Notes under the pieces: model-generated
The model's database searches: none
What the model was told of the DNA's origin: nothing
What the model saw: only the letters and a program-made list of their open reading frames with translations
Made by a program: the position numbers and the translations under genes
Assembly: GCA_032718475.1 (NCBI GenBank)
Contig: JAUCBJ010000109.1
Span: 1 to 64,000 of the forward strand
From: Nemertoderma westbladi
Lineage: Eukaryota > Xenacoelomorpha > Nemertodermatida > Nemertodermatidae
Reading direction: 5' to 3'
Length of the DNA: 64,000 nucleotides
Part shown: positions 1 through 10,580 of the stretch, piece by piece
How positions within the stretch are numbered: position 1 is the stretch's first letter
Layout: each line of letters begins with the position of its first letter

Positions 1-149
1 ACACTGGGGGATAAATTCGGTTGGGGATAGTACTCGAATGTTACAATCCTCCTACTGAGATCTTATTTCTGAATATTTCAGAATGCGAAATAGTTTTTCC
101 TCTGCTCTACCATCGCTGTCGGAGAACATATTAGGCATACAATGGGAAC

Positions 150-1925
150 ATGGAGAACATTCCATACCCTTTCGTTGATACTCAGCTGATTGCTCCTTGG
201 GCCGAAGGCCGAGGTTTCTTTCGCACTATGTATGCCAATACACCCAGCGGCATTACTAAAGTACAACGGACATCCATCGGACATCTTGCCTTTCAAGAAT
301 ATGGTTGGAATTTCAAAGTTGGAAATCCTATAAATTACCAGCAAGTATATGGAGATCATTACTCTCGTTTATATTTTGATGGACCATTAACTGCGCCTGG
401 TGCCGTATATAGCTTTATGAGTGTTCCCCTTCGCCCTTCCTTAGCTATATACACGATCTTTGAAAACGCAGCACTTGCCGGTTGGCTAGCCGATGTGTGC
501 AGTCGTACCATACGCGCTCATCCGTTAATACTTGGAACTAAACTCGCCAAGTTAGATGAACATAATAAGTTCATACGTTTCGAATGTTTCCGGCGCTTTC
601 TGACTCCGTTCCGTAACGTCGATAGTCAGTTCAAGGACCGCGCGCTGACCAAGCTCAGTCTTAGAGACTCAGCTGCGGAGAAACTGAGTAGCGCTGGATT
701 TGCCGTCTTTCAAGACGTTTGTATACAGAACCTACATTCATCCGTTATACAAAGACCCCGAATATCTACAGGTTATTCTGTCGTGGAAATACAGACAGTG
801 GGTCCACTTACGGAAACCGACGCACCCACTTCGTCTATACAGCTGGAGGATGAACCAGTATGCTTGGAATCAGAAGCGATTCAACCTACGGCTTCCCGGA
901 GCAGTGACAATGATTATGTCATAGAGTGGTATCAAGGTCCACAGCGTCTCACAGCGTACGATTATCGACACGCCAATTACGTTTCCCGAAAACGTTGTCG
1001 ATTATGCGCATCGAGAGACCACTTCACTCCTCTAGACTCGAGCGTACCTTGTTCCTATTTCCTCGAACAACCGATGATGGAAATATATTGTGCTTATTGC
1101 CGGCTTAATAACTCTCATATATTTGCCGTCTGCCCACAATTTATGACTCAATGTCACTACTGCCAACTTAAAGGACACGAAAGTTACAATTGTCCCTTTA
1201 ATCGCGATTTAGAGAGCGTAGACGAGATGATCACCCTGCGATACATCCGAGCTTGGGAAGCGAACGCAGATTTACATTGCGAATCCAGACATCGCTATTA
1301 CCCTGGACGAGCTTACGAGGGAGTTTACGCGTTCCATCCTTACCTATTCGCGTCGATTGAACAGAAAACACGCGTACCAAGTTACGAGTTAATAAAGCGT
1401 GTTGGTGAGTGTATTTCCACCAAGTTTGTCAGGAAATACCTTAGAAACGTTAACCCTAATGATATAACCACATATCACCTGATCAATTTTATCCGTCAGG
1501 ACCCTGAGTATGGCGACATTTTCGTGAACTCGCATCCTGAACTCCAGGAAGTATCTCGGCGCCCATATGAATATCGAACCCGAGAACGCGAGCTGGAGAG
1601 AACCATTAAACCGAGAAAGTTCCTCACCACTCACGGTCCACCCACCGCTAGTGTCCAGACGACCCGTCAAGGACCCGTAGGAGCTGCTGTCCTGAGACGC
1701 GCTCTAAAGGCCGTTAGATCTCGCTCCACTGAGGTTGATATTAATCAACCAGGTACTTCGACCGGCGGGTATACCGATCGTAACCCTGCACCTTCTGATG
1801 CAATTATATTGCACCCTTCGCCTAGGAGCTACAGCCCTCCTCGTAAAGTGGCTCGCCCCAAAGAGAAAATGACTCTTGCTAGCTTTAAAAAACTGCGTAA
1901 ACGCCATCCGCGCAAGAAAGACTAA
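150..1925 (+). CDS. ORF3 of LTR element A: zinc-knuckle, basic-tailed protein
   Basis: This is an intact 591-residue ORF directly upstream of the 3' LTR. Residues 335-348 form a canonical zinc knuckle C-x2-C-x4-H-x4-C (CHYCQLKGHESYNC). Residues 314-328 form a near-knuckle C-x2-C-x5-H-x4-C. Cys283/Cys286 begin a third Cys/His cluster. The C-terminus (about residues 548-591) is Pro/Ser then Lys/Arg rich, ending RKRHPRKKD. I see no RT, integrase, protease or clear signal peptide. Zinc knuckles suggest nucleic-acid binding, as in gag nucleocapsids, but a gag-like protein at the 3' end of the element would be unusual. The C-terminal tail recurs in the complete element at 23559-23765. I do not recognise the N-terminal 280 residues. 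The start codon was chosen as the first in-frame ATG; another out-of-frame ATG lies at 142. Confidence 0.7.
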   Translation: MENIPYPFVDTQLIAPWAEGRGFFRTMYANTPSGITKVQRTSIGHLAFQEYGWNFKVGNPINYQQVYGDHYSRLYFDGPLTAPGAVYSFMSVPLRPSLAIYTIFENAALAGWLADVCSRTIRAHPLILGTKLAKLDEHNKFIRFECFRRFLTPFRNVDSQFKDRALTKLSLRDSAAEKLSSAGFAVFQDVCIQNLHSSVIQRPRISTGYSVVEIQTVGPLTETDAPTSSIQLEDEPVCLESEAIQPTASRSSDNDYVIEWYQGPQRLTAYDYRHANYVSRKRCRLCASRDHFTPLDSSVPCSYFLEQPMMEIYCAYCRLNNSHIFAVCPQFMTQCHYCQLKGHESYNCPFNRDLESVDEMITLRYIRAWEANADLHCESRHRYYPGRAYEGVYAFHPYLFASIEQKTRVPSYELIKRVGECISTKFVRKYLRNVNPNDITTYHLINFIRQDPEYGDIFVNSHPELQEVSRRPYEYRTRERELERTIKPRKFLTTHGPPTASVQTTRQGPVGAAVLRRALKAVRSRSTEVDINQPGTSTGGYTDRNPAPSDAIILHPSPRSYSPPRKVARPKEKMTLASFKKLRKRHPRKKD

Positions 1926-2003
1926 CTGTTTAGAGTATTTTTATATTTTAGAAACTGTGATTTTGTATATTTTATAGACTTAAATCCCATTTTCTGGGAG
2001 CGG

Positions 2004-3216
2004 TGTAAAAGCTTTTGTGGGATAACTGATTCGTTTGCCTTGTTGGCCAGTTCCCCCCCGGTCGCTAGAATACTCTCAAGGGGATCTATAGCTAAAATAG
2101 TGCAAGCTACCAGCTTATTGGCTGATTTGCTGTACGCAGGTATCTGGGCTCTGTTTAATCGGCCAACCAGCCTAGGAAGGTTGCGTCATAGCCTTGTTTT
2201 TGTATCTCCCAATAGAATTTGAGTTAGCCTTGATTTTGACCTATCACAGAGCTACTGAACTGAAATTTTCCTATCTCACTGCTCTTTCTCTGTGTTGAAC
2301 GGGAGCTTCGTGGAATAAGGGTAGTTGGTATCCTCGTATAGAGTAGTAGTCACGAGTTTTTCAAAGCCACGAAAGAACGGCTTTGTAGTGTTTTATGTTT
2401 TCTGCTTTTTAGCTCAACACTAGTAGGTTTAATTATAAGGACATATATCCTTTAACGCATTTGACACACCGTACCACACCACACACGGCTTTTAATAACT
2501 GACGTATAACTGCTGAAACTGCTAAAATTACCTGCTCAATCGATACTGTATACTGCTATTTGTTGTCGGTTATTCATTATATTTGTTGATGAATTATTAT
2601 ATTGGAATAACGAGAAATAACCCCGAAAACCCAATATTCTTGATATACCGAAGGTAAGAGAGAAAGGTTACCAATAACGATTGTGACTTATGTTAAAGTG
2701 GTTTGAAGTGAATCTAATGTTATTTGATAGACCCTACATGAGTCAGTCTGTGTTCCTTTTATATGTGACTAAAATCAGTGAAGATTGGCAGATTAGTGTG
2801 CAGTATTGTGCAGCATTGTGTATGAGTGAGTCTGTTAAAGAAGCATTTCCTAAAGAATGCGCCATATATGTGAATTATAATTAAGCCATATCGTTGTGAG
2901 TAGTTTAAGTCATAACTCTGTTTATATAAATAAAGCGCCACGTCCTAAAGGAACTGTTAATATTCCCTAAGGTGAATAATATTGTCAGAGATTATATAAT
3001 ACTGTCAGTCGAATAATACATTAGGCTTACATAGCAATAAAATTAAACCGTCGAACCCAATCTCCCGGGAATATCCAGCGGGTGAATGATCGCGCACAGA
3101 TTGGTTTCGACTAGTGTAGTGAATCAAATACTTGTCATAGGCTAAAAAGCGATTTAATATCTAGAAGACATCTTAATTTGGCGGGTTAAACTGCCAAAGG
3201 TCTGAAAGCGCGAACA
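2004..3216 (+). repeat. 3' LTR of element A (1213 bp)
   Basis: TG...CA-bounded LTR. It aligns along its length with the 1244-bp LTRs at 13614 and 23844 but differs by many substitutions and small indels, so it belongs to an older or separate lineage. It carries a TATATAAATAAAG motif near 2922 that could serve as TATA box or poly(A) signal. It also has a 64-codon ORF (2690-2884) that stays open, at the same place, in all three LTR copies. Confidence 0.85.
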
Positions 3217-5754
3217 TACACCACCTTTCCATTATAGAATAATACCCATGGTACACCCCCTTTTAATATCCATGGTACACCCCCTTTCCATTATAGAATA
3301 ATAATACCCATGGTACACCCCCTTTCCATTATAGAATAATAATACCCATGGTACACCCCCTTTTAATATCCATGGTACACCCCCTTTCCATTATAGAATA
3401 ATAATACCCATGGTACACCCCCTTTCCATTATAGAATAATAATACCCATGGTAAACCCCCTTTCCATTATAGAATAATAATACCTATGGTACACCCCCTT
3501 TTAATATCCATGGTACACCCCCTTTTAATATCCATGGTACACCCCCTTTTAATATCCATGGTACACCCCCTTTTAATATCCATGGTACACACCATTTCCA
3601 TTATAGAATAATAATACCCATGGTACACCCCCTTTTAATATCCATGGTAAACCCCCTTTCCATTATAGAATAATAATACCCATGGTACACCCCCTTTCCA
3701 TTATAGAATAATAATATCCATGGTAAACCCCCTTTTAATATCCATGGTACACACCATTTCCATTATAGAATAATAATATCCATGGTACACCCCCTTTCCA
3801 TTATAGAATAATAATACCCATGGTAAACCCCCTTTCCATTATAGAATAATAATACCCATGGTACACCCCCTTTCCATTATAGAATAATAATACCCATGGT
3901 AAACCCCCTTTTAATATCCATGGTACACACCATTTCCATTATAGAATAATAATATCCATGGTACGCCCCCTTTCCATTATAGAATAATAATATCCATGGT
4001 ACACCCCCTTTCCATTATAGAATAATAATATCCATGGTAAACCCCCTTTCCATTATAGAATAATAATACCCATGGTAAACCCCCTTTCCATTATAGAATA
4101 ATAATACCCATGGTAAACCCCCTTTCCATTATAGAATAATAATACCCATGGTACACCCCCTTTTAATATCCATGGTAAACCCCCTTTCCATTATAGAATA
4201 ATAATACCCATGGTAAACCCCCTTTCCATTATAGAATAATAATACCAATGGTACACCCCCTTTTAATATCCATGGTAAACCCCCTTTCCATTATAGAATA
4301 ATAATACCCATGGTAAACCCCCTTTCCATTATAGAATAATAATACCCATGGTACACCCCCTTTCCATTATAGAATAATAATACCCATGGTAAACCCCCTT
4401 TCCATTATAGAATAATAATACCCATGGTACACCCCCTTTTAATATCCATGGTAAACCCCCTTTCCATTATAGAATAATAATACCCATGGTAAACCCCCTT
4501 TCCATTATAGAATAATAATACCCATGGTACACCCCCTTTTAATATCCATGGTAAACCCCCTTTCCATTATAGAATAATAATACCCATGGTAAACCCCCTT
4601 TCCATTATAGAATAATAATACCCATGGTAAACCCCCTTTCCATTATAGAATAATAATACCCATGGTACACCCCCTTTTAATATCCATGGTAAACCCCCTT
4701 TCCATTATAGAATAATAATACCCATGGTAAACCCCCTTTCCATTATAGAATAATAATACCCATGGTACACCCCCTTTTAATATCCATGGTACACCCCCTT
4801 TCCATTATAGAATAATAATACCCATGGTAAACCCCCTTTCCATTATAGAATAATAATACCCATGGTACACCCCCTTTTAATATCCATGGTAAACCCCCTT
4901 TCCATTATAGAATAATAATACCCATGGTAAACCCCCTTTCCATTATAGAATAATAATACCCATGGTAAACCCCCTTTCCATTATAGAATAATAATACCCA
5001 TGGTACACCCCCTTTTAATATCCATGGTAAACCCCCTTTCCATTATAGAATAATAATACCCATGGTAAACCCCCTTTCCATTATAGAATAATAATACCCA
5101 TGGTACACCCCCTTTTAATATCCATGGTACACCCCCTTTCCATTATAGAATAATAATACCCATGGTAAACCCCCTTTCCATTATAGAATAATAATACCCA
5201 TGGTACACCCCCTTTTAATATCCATGGTACACCCCCTTTCCATTATAGAATAATAATACCCATGGTAAACCCCCTTTCCATTATAGAATAATAATACCCA
5301 TGGTACACCCCCTTTTAATATCCATGGTACACACCATTTCCATTATAGAATAATAATACCCATGGTACACCCCCTTTCCATTATAGAATAATAATATCCA
5401 TGGTAAACCCCCTTTCCATTATAGAATAATAATACCAATGGTACACCCCCTTTTAATATCCATGGTACACCCCCTTTTAATATCCATGGTACACCCCCTT
5501 TTAATATCCATGGTACACCCCCTTTCCATTATAGAATAATAATATCCATGGTAAACCCCCTTTCCATTATAGAATAATATTACCCATGGTACACCCCCTT
5601 TCCATTATAGAATAATAATATCCATGGTAAACCCCCTTTCCATTATAGAATAATAATACCCATGGTACAGCCCCTTTCCATTATAGAATAATAATACCCA
5701 TGGTACACCCCCTTTCCATTATAGAATAATAATATCCATGGTAAACCCCCTTTC
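3217..5754. repeat. CCATGG satellite, 38-bp and 24-bp units
   Basis: Tandem array of two related units. The 38-bp unit starts CCATGGTAAACCCCC and continues TTTCCATTATAGAATAATAATAC in two readable parts. The 24-bp unit replaces the second half with TTTTAATAT. TACACC and TAAACC variants alternate, often as long-long-short groups of 100 bp, a small higher-order pattern. Units contain the NcoI palindrome CCATGG and an AT-rich core. No coding potential is credible. Confidence 0.95.
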
Positions 5755-5987
5755 CTTGTGTCTGGTTTGTAATTCAGGGGCAATAGAAGATGAACTAAAT
5801 TTTTTATTGATATGTCCGGCTTACAGAGAACTCAGATCAGATAGAATATATAAAACGGTATTTCCACATAATCCCGACCGAATACAAATTTCGTAAACTA
5901 CTTTTATCTCAGTCCAGACTTGAAATCAAAAATCTATATATTTTCACATATAAGGGATTTAAACTTCGTAATAACTTATTGGCGTAG
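5755..5987 (+). pseudogene. LINE ORF2 C-terminal fragment, frameshifted
   Basis: The first frame reads LCLVCNSGAIEDELNFLLIC then PAYRELR, matching the C-terminal Cys/His motif of many LINE ORF2 proteins (CxxC...HFLLxCP.Y..LR), with Asn in place of the usual His. It stops at about 5896. The next frame continues with KFRKLLLSQSRLEIKNLYIF and ends ...LRNNLLA before a stop at 5985, matching the usual terminal helix. One frameshift near 5885-5895 therefore separates two parts of the same original domain. Family recognition is from memory; the clade is not assigned. Confidence 0.65.
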
Positions 5988-6205
5988 ATCTTTTCAAATT
6001 ATGTACTGTTATCGTTACTTTACAATCTTTTAGACAATCATTACTTTATTTCGGCGCTGGAGTTACAAACTGTAAATATGTTTAATAATTTGGTGTTCCA
6101 TGTATCCTCCATGTATCAGATGCACTGTGCAGTTATTTATATTATGTATATTCAACTCACAGCCCGAATAGTGCTAGTTGCTTCTATTAAACGAATTATG
6201 TTTGT
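5755..6205 (+). mobile_element. 5'-truncated LINE 3' end inserted in CCATGG satellite
   Basis: The satellite is cut after CCCCCTTTCC and resumes near 6206 with the same phase of the unit. The insert encodes the extreme C-terminus of a non-LTR retrotransposon polymerase protein followed by about 200 bp of AT-rich 3' UTR. Truncation at the 5' end is the normal outcome of target-primed reverse transcription. I see no clear poly(A) tail or target duplication. Confidence 0.65.
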
Positions 6206-6545
6206 TGTTCCAATATAGAATAATAATACCCATGGTACACCCCCCTTTCCAATATAGAATAATAATACCCATGGTACACCCCCTTTCCAATATAGAATAA
6301 TAATACCCATGGTACAGCCCCTTTCCATTATAGAATAATACCCATGTTACACCACCTTTCCAATATAGAATAATACCCATGGTACACCCCCTTTTAATAT
6401 CCATGGTACACACAATTTCCAATATAGCATAATAATAATACCCATGGTACACCCCCTTTCCAATATAGCATAATAATATCCGTGGTACACCGCCTTTCCA
6501 ATATATAATAATAATATCCATGGTACACACCATTTCTAATCCATG
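6206..6545. repeat. CCATGG satellite, second block
   Basis: About nine units of the same satellite as 3217-5754, but with CCAATATAG in place of CCATTATAG in most units and more decay toward the right end. It marks the right flank of the LINE insertion and the left flank of the SINE-containing spacer. Confidence 0.9.
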
Positions 6546-6579
6546 TAGCATAACCGCCTACCCATAATTTATTATTGGT

Positions 6580-7112
6580 TTATTAGAGGGTTGAGCACAG
6601 TGGCAGCAGATGATGGTATTAAACAAATGGGAGGCCACGAGGAGATTAATTGCGGACATACAAGGTATCGGGTAGTATAGTATTTCCAGGTTCTGGTTTA
6701 CCTTTTACCTGACCAGCTAGCTGAATGGTTAGAGCGTCAGATTTCCAACCCGGGGGTCTCCAGTTCGATCCCACCTGGATGTCATCTCCGACTTTGCAAA
6801 GCTGGACCCAAAAAAAGTTATAATAATGTGAAACAACTCATTCACCCATAACACCAATAGTAAATTATAAAAATATACCGGACGCATTTCCCTATGCGTG
6901 TTACTGTTCAGCCTAAATTAGTAGTTACTAGAGTGTATAATTAATCATTGTGGCCGCAATGGTTCATGATTAATATACAACACCCTTTCGTTGTACCGAG
7001 TGGTTAAAGACGGCCAAGTAGCCTAGAGTTTAGGATTGAGTACAGTGGCAGCATATGATGATGGTAGTAACTCATGAGGTGGTCAATTGCGGACATACAA
7101 GGTATATAATTA
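6580..7112. repeat. Diverged direct duplication flanking a spacer (6580-6672 and 7028-7112)
   Basis: Both copies share TTGAGCACAGTGGCAGCA or its variant TTGAGTACAGTGGCAGCA, then GATGATGGTA, then AATTGCGGACATACAAGGTAT. The copies are about 448 bp apart. Each lies next to a CCATGG satellite block, so satellite plus flank appears to have been duplicated together, and the SINE-like element sits in one copy. Confidence 0.7.
6712..6960 (+). mobile_element. tRNA-derived SINE-like element
   Basis: 6712-6781 resembles a tRNA promoter: a box A region TAGCTGAATGGTTAGAGCG and a box B AGTTCGATCCC at the usual spacing, with the CCAACCCGGGGGTC stretch seen in many invertebrate SINEs. The anticodon stem does not pair, so this is not a functional tRNA gene. 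The body after the tRNA head is unrecognised and the 3' boundary is uncertain. Confidence 0.5.
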
Positions 7113-7118
7113 AGAATT

Positions 7119-7202
7119 CCAATGGTACACCCCCTTTCCAAAATAGAATAATAATACCCTTGGTAGACACCATTTCCATTATAGAATAATAATACCCATG
7201 AA
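7119..7202. repeat. CCATGG satellite remnant
   Basis: Two decayed units (ATGGTACACCCCCTTTCC then TAGAATAATAATACCC) that end the satellite on this side. They lie just downstream of the second duplicated flank copy. Confidence 0.8.
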
Positions 7203-7811
7203 ACAGATAATTTGAAAACTTCATAGCTAACCAATGTTGCCATGGGCCCAGATCCTAATGGAAAAATATCGGATAAAATACGCAGGATGAGAAATAAAAT
7301 AAATTTCGCCGACTCGCGAAATAGTTAGTGAACTATTTCAAGTCCTTTTAATCCACTTTTATTAATAACTGCAATTATTGATTACCGATACCACCTTTGA
7401 TTTGTTTCATTTTATACAAATAGATAAGGAAGAGGCAATAAGATAGCTATATTGAGTCTTCGATCATGTTGTATACACACATCGCTTTATTGTCGAAGGG
7501 TTGCCACACTTTATTTACCACTTTTCAATGTTATGTAATTGTTTCACAAAGTTTGCGGATTCTTTAGTCTCTAATTTAAGGAAGCCCTCCATAGGATTTT
7601 TGGCTAATTTGTGTTTATATAACTAACAAGCCGCCAATGGTGCAAACCTTAGAAGTATTGGTATTGGACTGAAATGTGGCTTCTCTGATCCTCGTATGTT
7701 GTCGGTAAATATGTGTAAAAATACAAAATGGTACATTAATGATAATAACATATACCTAATTAATGTGTGTAAGGAGATGCTGAAGTGTAAAACAAATGAA
7801 TTATTCGTGCA
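7203..7811. other. Non-repetitive intronic spacer
   Basis: I see no convincing gene, RNA or element in this AT-rich stretch on either strand. Short open frames are present but have no family motif. Confidence 0.5.
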
Positions 7812-7923
7812 GGGTTTCTCGGGATTCTCGGGTTTCTCGGGTTTCTCGGGATTCTCGGGTTTCTCGGGTTTCTCGGGTTTCTCGGGATTCTCGGGTTTCT
7901 CGGGATTCTCGGGTTTCTCGGAC
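7812..7923. repeat. 9-bp microsatellite
   Basis: About twelve units of TTCTCGGGT/TTCTCGGGA. Because the unit is a multiple of three, both strands stay open (Gly-Phe-Ser on plus, Pro-Glu-Lys/Asn on minus). The open frames that run through it are products of the repeat. Confidence 0.95.
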
Positions 7924-7995
7924 TGAATTGAATTATATGTTAAAATTTGTGTTTGGCACACGGTAATTTTAATTATTGCTTATTGTAAGATTTTT

Positions 7996-9996
7996 TGTCC
8001 AGCACTCGAAAACATTGAAAGATTCGAGAATGAAAGTCAGCACTCGAAAACATTGAAAGATTCGAGAATGAAAGTCAGCACTCGAAAACATTGAAAGATT
8101 CGAGAATGAAAGTCAGCACTCGAAAACATTGAAAGATTCGAGAATGAAAGTCAGCACTCGAAAACATTGAAAGATTCGAGAATGAAAGTCAGCACTCGAA
8201 AACATTGAAAGATTCGAGAATGAAAGTCAGCACTCGAAAACATTGAAAGATTCGAGAATGAAAGTCAGCACTCGAAAACATTGAAAGATTCGAGAATGAA
8301 AGTCAGCACTCGAAAACGTTGAAAGATTCGAGAATGAAAGTCAGCACTCGAAAACATTGAAAGATTCGAGAATGAAAGTCAGCACTCGAAAACATTGAAA
8401 GATTCGAGAATGAAAGTCAGCACTCCAAAACCTTGAAAGGTTCGAGAATGAAAGTCAGCACTCCAAAACCTTGAAAGGTTCGAGAATGAAAGTCAGCACT
8501 CGAAAACATTGAAAGATTCGAGAATGAAAGTCAGCACTCGAAAACATTGAAAGGTTCGAGAATGAAAGTCAGCACTCGAAAACATTGAAAGATTCGAGAA
8601 TGAAAGTCAGCACTCGAAAACATTGAAAGGTTCGAGAATGAAAGTCAGCACTCGAAAACATTGAAAGATTCGAGAATGAAAGTCAGCACTCGAAAACATT
8701 GAAAGGTTCGAGAATGAAAGTCAGCACTCGAAAACATTGAAAGATTCGAGAATGAAAGTCAGCACTCGAAAACATTGAAAGGTTCGAGAATGAAAGTCAG
8801 CACTCGAAAACATTGAAAGATTCGAGAATGAAAGTCAGCACTCGAAAACATTGAAAGATTCGAGAATGAAAGTCAGCACTCGAAAACATTGAAAGATTCG
8901 AGAATGAAAGTCAGCACTCGAAAACATTGAAAGATTCGAGAATGAAAGTCAGCACTCCAAAACCTTGAAAGGTTCGAGAATGAAAGTCAGCACTCCAAAA
9001 CCTTGAAAGGTTCGAGAATGAAAGTCAGCACTCGAAAACATTGAAAGATTCGAGAATGAAAGTCAGCACTCGAAAACATTGAAAGGTTCGAGAATGAAAG
9101 TCAGCACTCGAAAACATTGAAAGATTCGAGAATGAAAGTCAGCACTCGAAAACATTGAAAGATTCGAGAATGAAAGTCAGCACTCGAAAACATTGAAAGA
9201 TTCGAGAATGAAAGTCAGCACTCGAAAACATTGAAAGATTCGAGAATGAAAGTCAGCACTCCAAAACCTTGAAAGGTTCGAGAACACTCCAAAACCTTGA
9301 AAGGTTCGAAACTGAAAGTCAGCACTCCAAAACCTTGAAAGGTTCGAAAATGAAAGTCAGCACTCCAAAACCTTGAAAGGTTCGAGAATGAAAGTCAGCA
9401 CTCCAAAACCTTGAAAGGTTCGAGACTGAAAGTCAGCACTCCAAAACCTTGAAAGGATTGATAATGAAAGTCAGCACTCCAAAACCTTGAAAGGTTCGAG
9501 AATGAAAGTCAGCACTCCAAAACCTTGAAAGGTTCGAGATTGAAAGTCAGCACTCCAAAACCTTGAAAGGTTCGAGACTGAAAGTCAGCACTCCAAAACC
9601 TTGAAAGGATTGATAATGAAAGTCAGCACTCCAAAACCTTGAAAGGATTGATACTGAAAGTCAGCACTCCAAAACCTTGAAAGGATTGATAATGAAAGTC
9701 AGCACTACAAAACCTTGAAAAGTTCGAGAATGAAAGTCAGCACTCCAAAACCTTGAAAGGTTCGCGAATGAAAGTCAGCACTCCAAAACCTTGAAATTGT
9801 TCGAGAATGAAAGTCAGCACTCCAAAACCTTGAAAGGTTCGAGACTTAAAGTCAGGACTCCAAAACCTTGAAATGTTCGAGAATGAAAGTCAGCACTCCA
9901 AAACCTTGAAAGGTTCGAGAATGAAAGTCAGCACTCCAAAACCTTGAAAGGTTCGAGACTGAAAGTCAGCACTCCAAAACCTTGAAAGATTTAAGA
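7996..9996. repeat. 38-bp satellite, two subfamilies
   Basis: About 52 units of 38 bp, GTCAGCACTCGAAAACATTG then AAAGATTCGAGAATGAAA. Type 1 (CGAAAACATTG...GATTCG) fills most of 7996-9250. Type 2 (CCAAAACCTTG...GGTTCG) fills 9250-9990, with small patches and alternating units earlier. Units at the right edge, about 107 nt downstream (in sense) of the exon donor at 10102, are the most degenerate. Each unit has TTCGAGAA, a TTCnnGAA dyad. Confidence 0.95.
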
Positions 9997-10102
9997 ACGT
10001 AAGTACTCCACTCTAAGAGATCAAAATCCTCTGAGAAAATCGAGTAACGAAAGGCAGCGAATCCGCGAGAAAATACCAATAAAGTGTACAAGAAGGACTC
10101 AC

Positions 10103-10205
10103 CATTCTGGTTGCTAAGGTAATTAATGTAGGCCAATACGAGGTCTTCCTTAGCTCCGTACTTCTTCATTCCCAGTTCAAATATCTTGAATGTGATTTGG
10201 GGATC
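10103..10205 (-). CDS. CSTF3: CSTF3 exon, last visible, HAT-C
   Basis: A 103-nt exon encoding DPQITFKIFELGMKKYG through LAYINYLSNQN plus one base of a Gly/Asp/Glu codon (phase-1 exit). FKIFELGxKKYG and LAYIxYLS are strongly conserved in the family, and the sequence joins without a gap to EYYCSK from the exon at 52408. The acceptor is TTGTAG|GAT at 10206 and the donor AATG|GTGAGT at 10102. The exon sits between the two largest tandem arrays of the left half, 42 kb from its upstream partner. Confidence 0.95.
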
Positions 10206-10580
10206 CTACAATAAAATAAATTTTAAATTTATTGTGAGACTCGTTCATGTTGCCTTGGTAACTTGACACGAAATACAAAGTACAATCAATGTTTGTAGTC
10301 AAGGAATGACGTTTTGGAATCACTTACCTGCCAATAAATAGCCTTTAGTTAATTTATTTTAAACTTGCTTTGAAGGGCCCATAAACTATTTTCTCTCTAA
10401 AAACTCATTGCACTCAACTTTAAACTTATATACGAACAAACTATACAACTAATTTGACATTACAGGCTTCAGCTGCAGTGGCTTACTTACCTTATTATTT
10501 AAAATAGTATTCCATCTATACCGACACTATATAATATATTAGCTATGAAGATGTACAGCTGATGTAGATGTATACGGCAA
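10206..10580. other. 3' end of the 42-kb intron with decayed satellite edge
   Basis: AT-rich intron sequence. Around 10470-10560 there are heavily mutated satellite units (minus strand AAGGTAAGTAAGCCACTGC), showing that the array edge decays gradually here, whereas the other edge is continuous with the exon. At 10328/10327 the minus strand reads TATTTATTGGCAG|GTAAGTG, a juxtaposed acceptor-donor motif. Minus-strand AATAAA occurs near 10230 and 10355. Confidence 0.6.

Larger units (their letters stand above)
1..3216 (+). mobile_element. 3' part of an LTR retrotransposon (copy A)
   Basis: The internal sequence carries a long intact ORF (150-1925), then a short 3' UTR with a purine-rich tract (GGGAGCGG, ending 2003), then a 1213-bp LTR (2004-3216). 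The LTR begins TGTAAAAGC and ends GCGCGAACA and is homologous to both LTRs of the complete element at 13614-25087. The 5' part is beyond the window. Flanking DNA after the LTR is TACAC followed by CCATGG-satellite sequence, so this copy also inserted into satellite DNA; a TACAC duplication is predicted on its unseen left side. Confidence 0.85.

Noticed and set aside
6712-6781. Functional tRNA gene
   Set aside because: Boxes A and B are present, but the anticodon stem does not pair and the acceptor stem is poor; a tRNA-derived SINE explains it better.
7623-7961. Pro-Glu-Lys repeat protein gene on the minus strand
   Set aside because: The repetitive part is the 9-bp microsatellite and the flanks have no recognisable domain.
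3217-9996. CRISPR-like array of direct repeats
   Set aside because: The repeats are directly adjacent without unique spacers, and the setting is eukaryotic intronic satellite.
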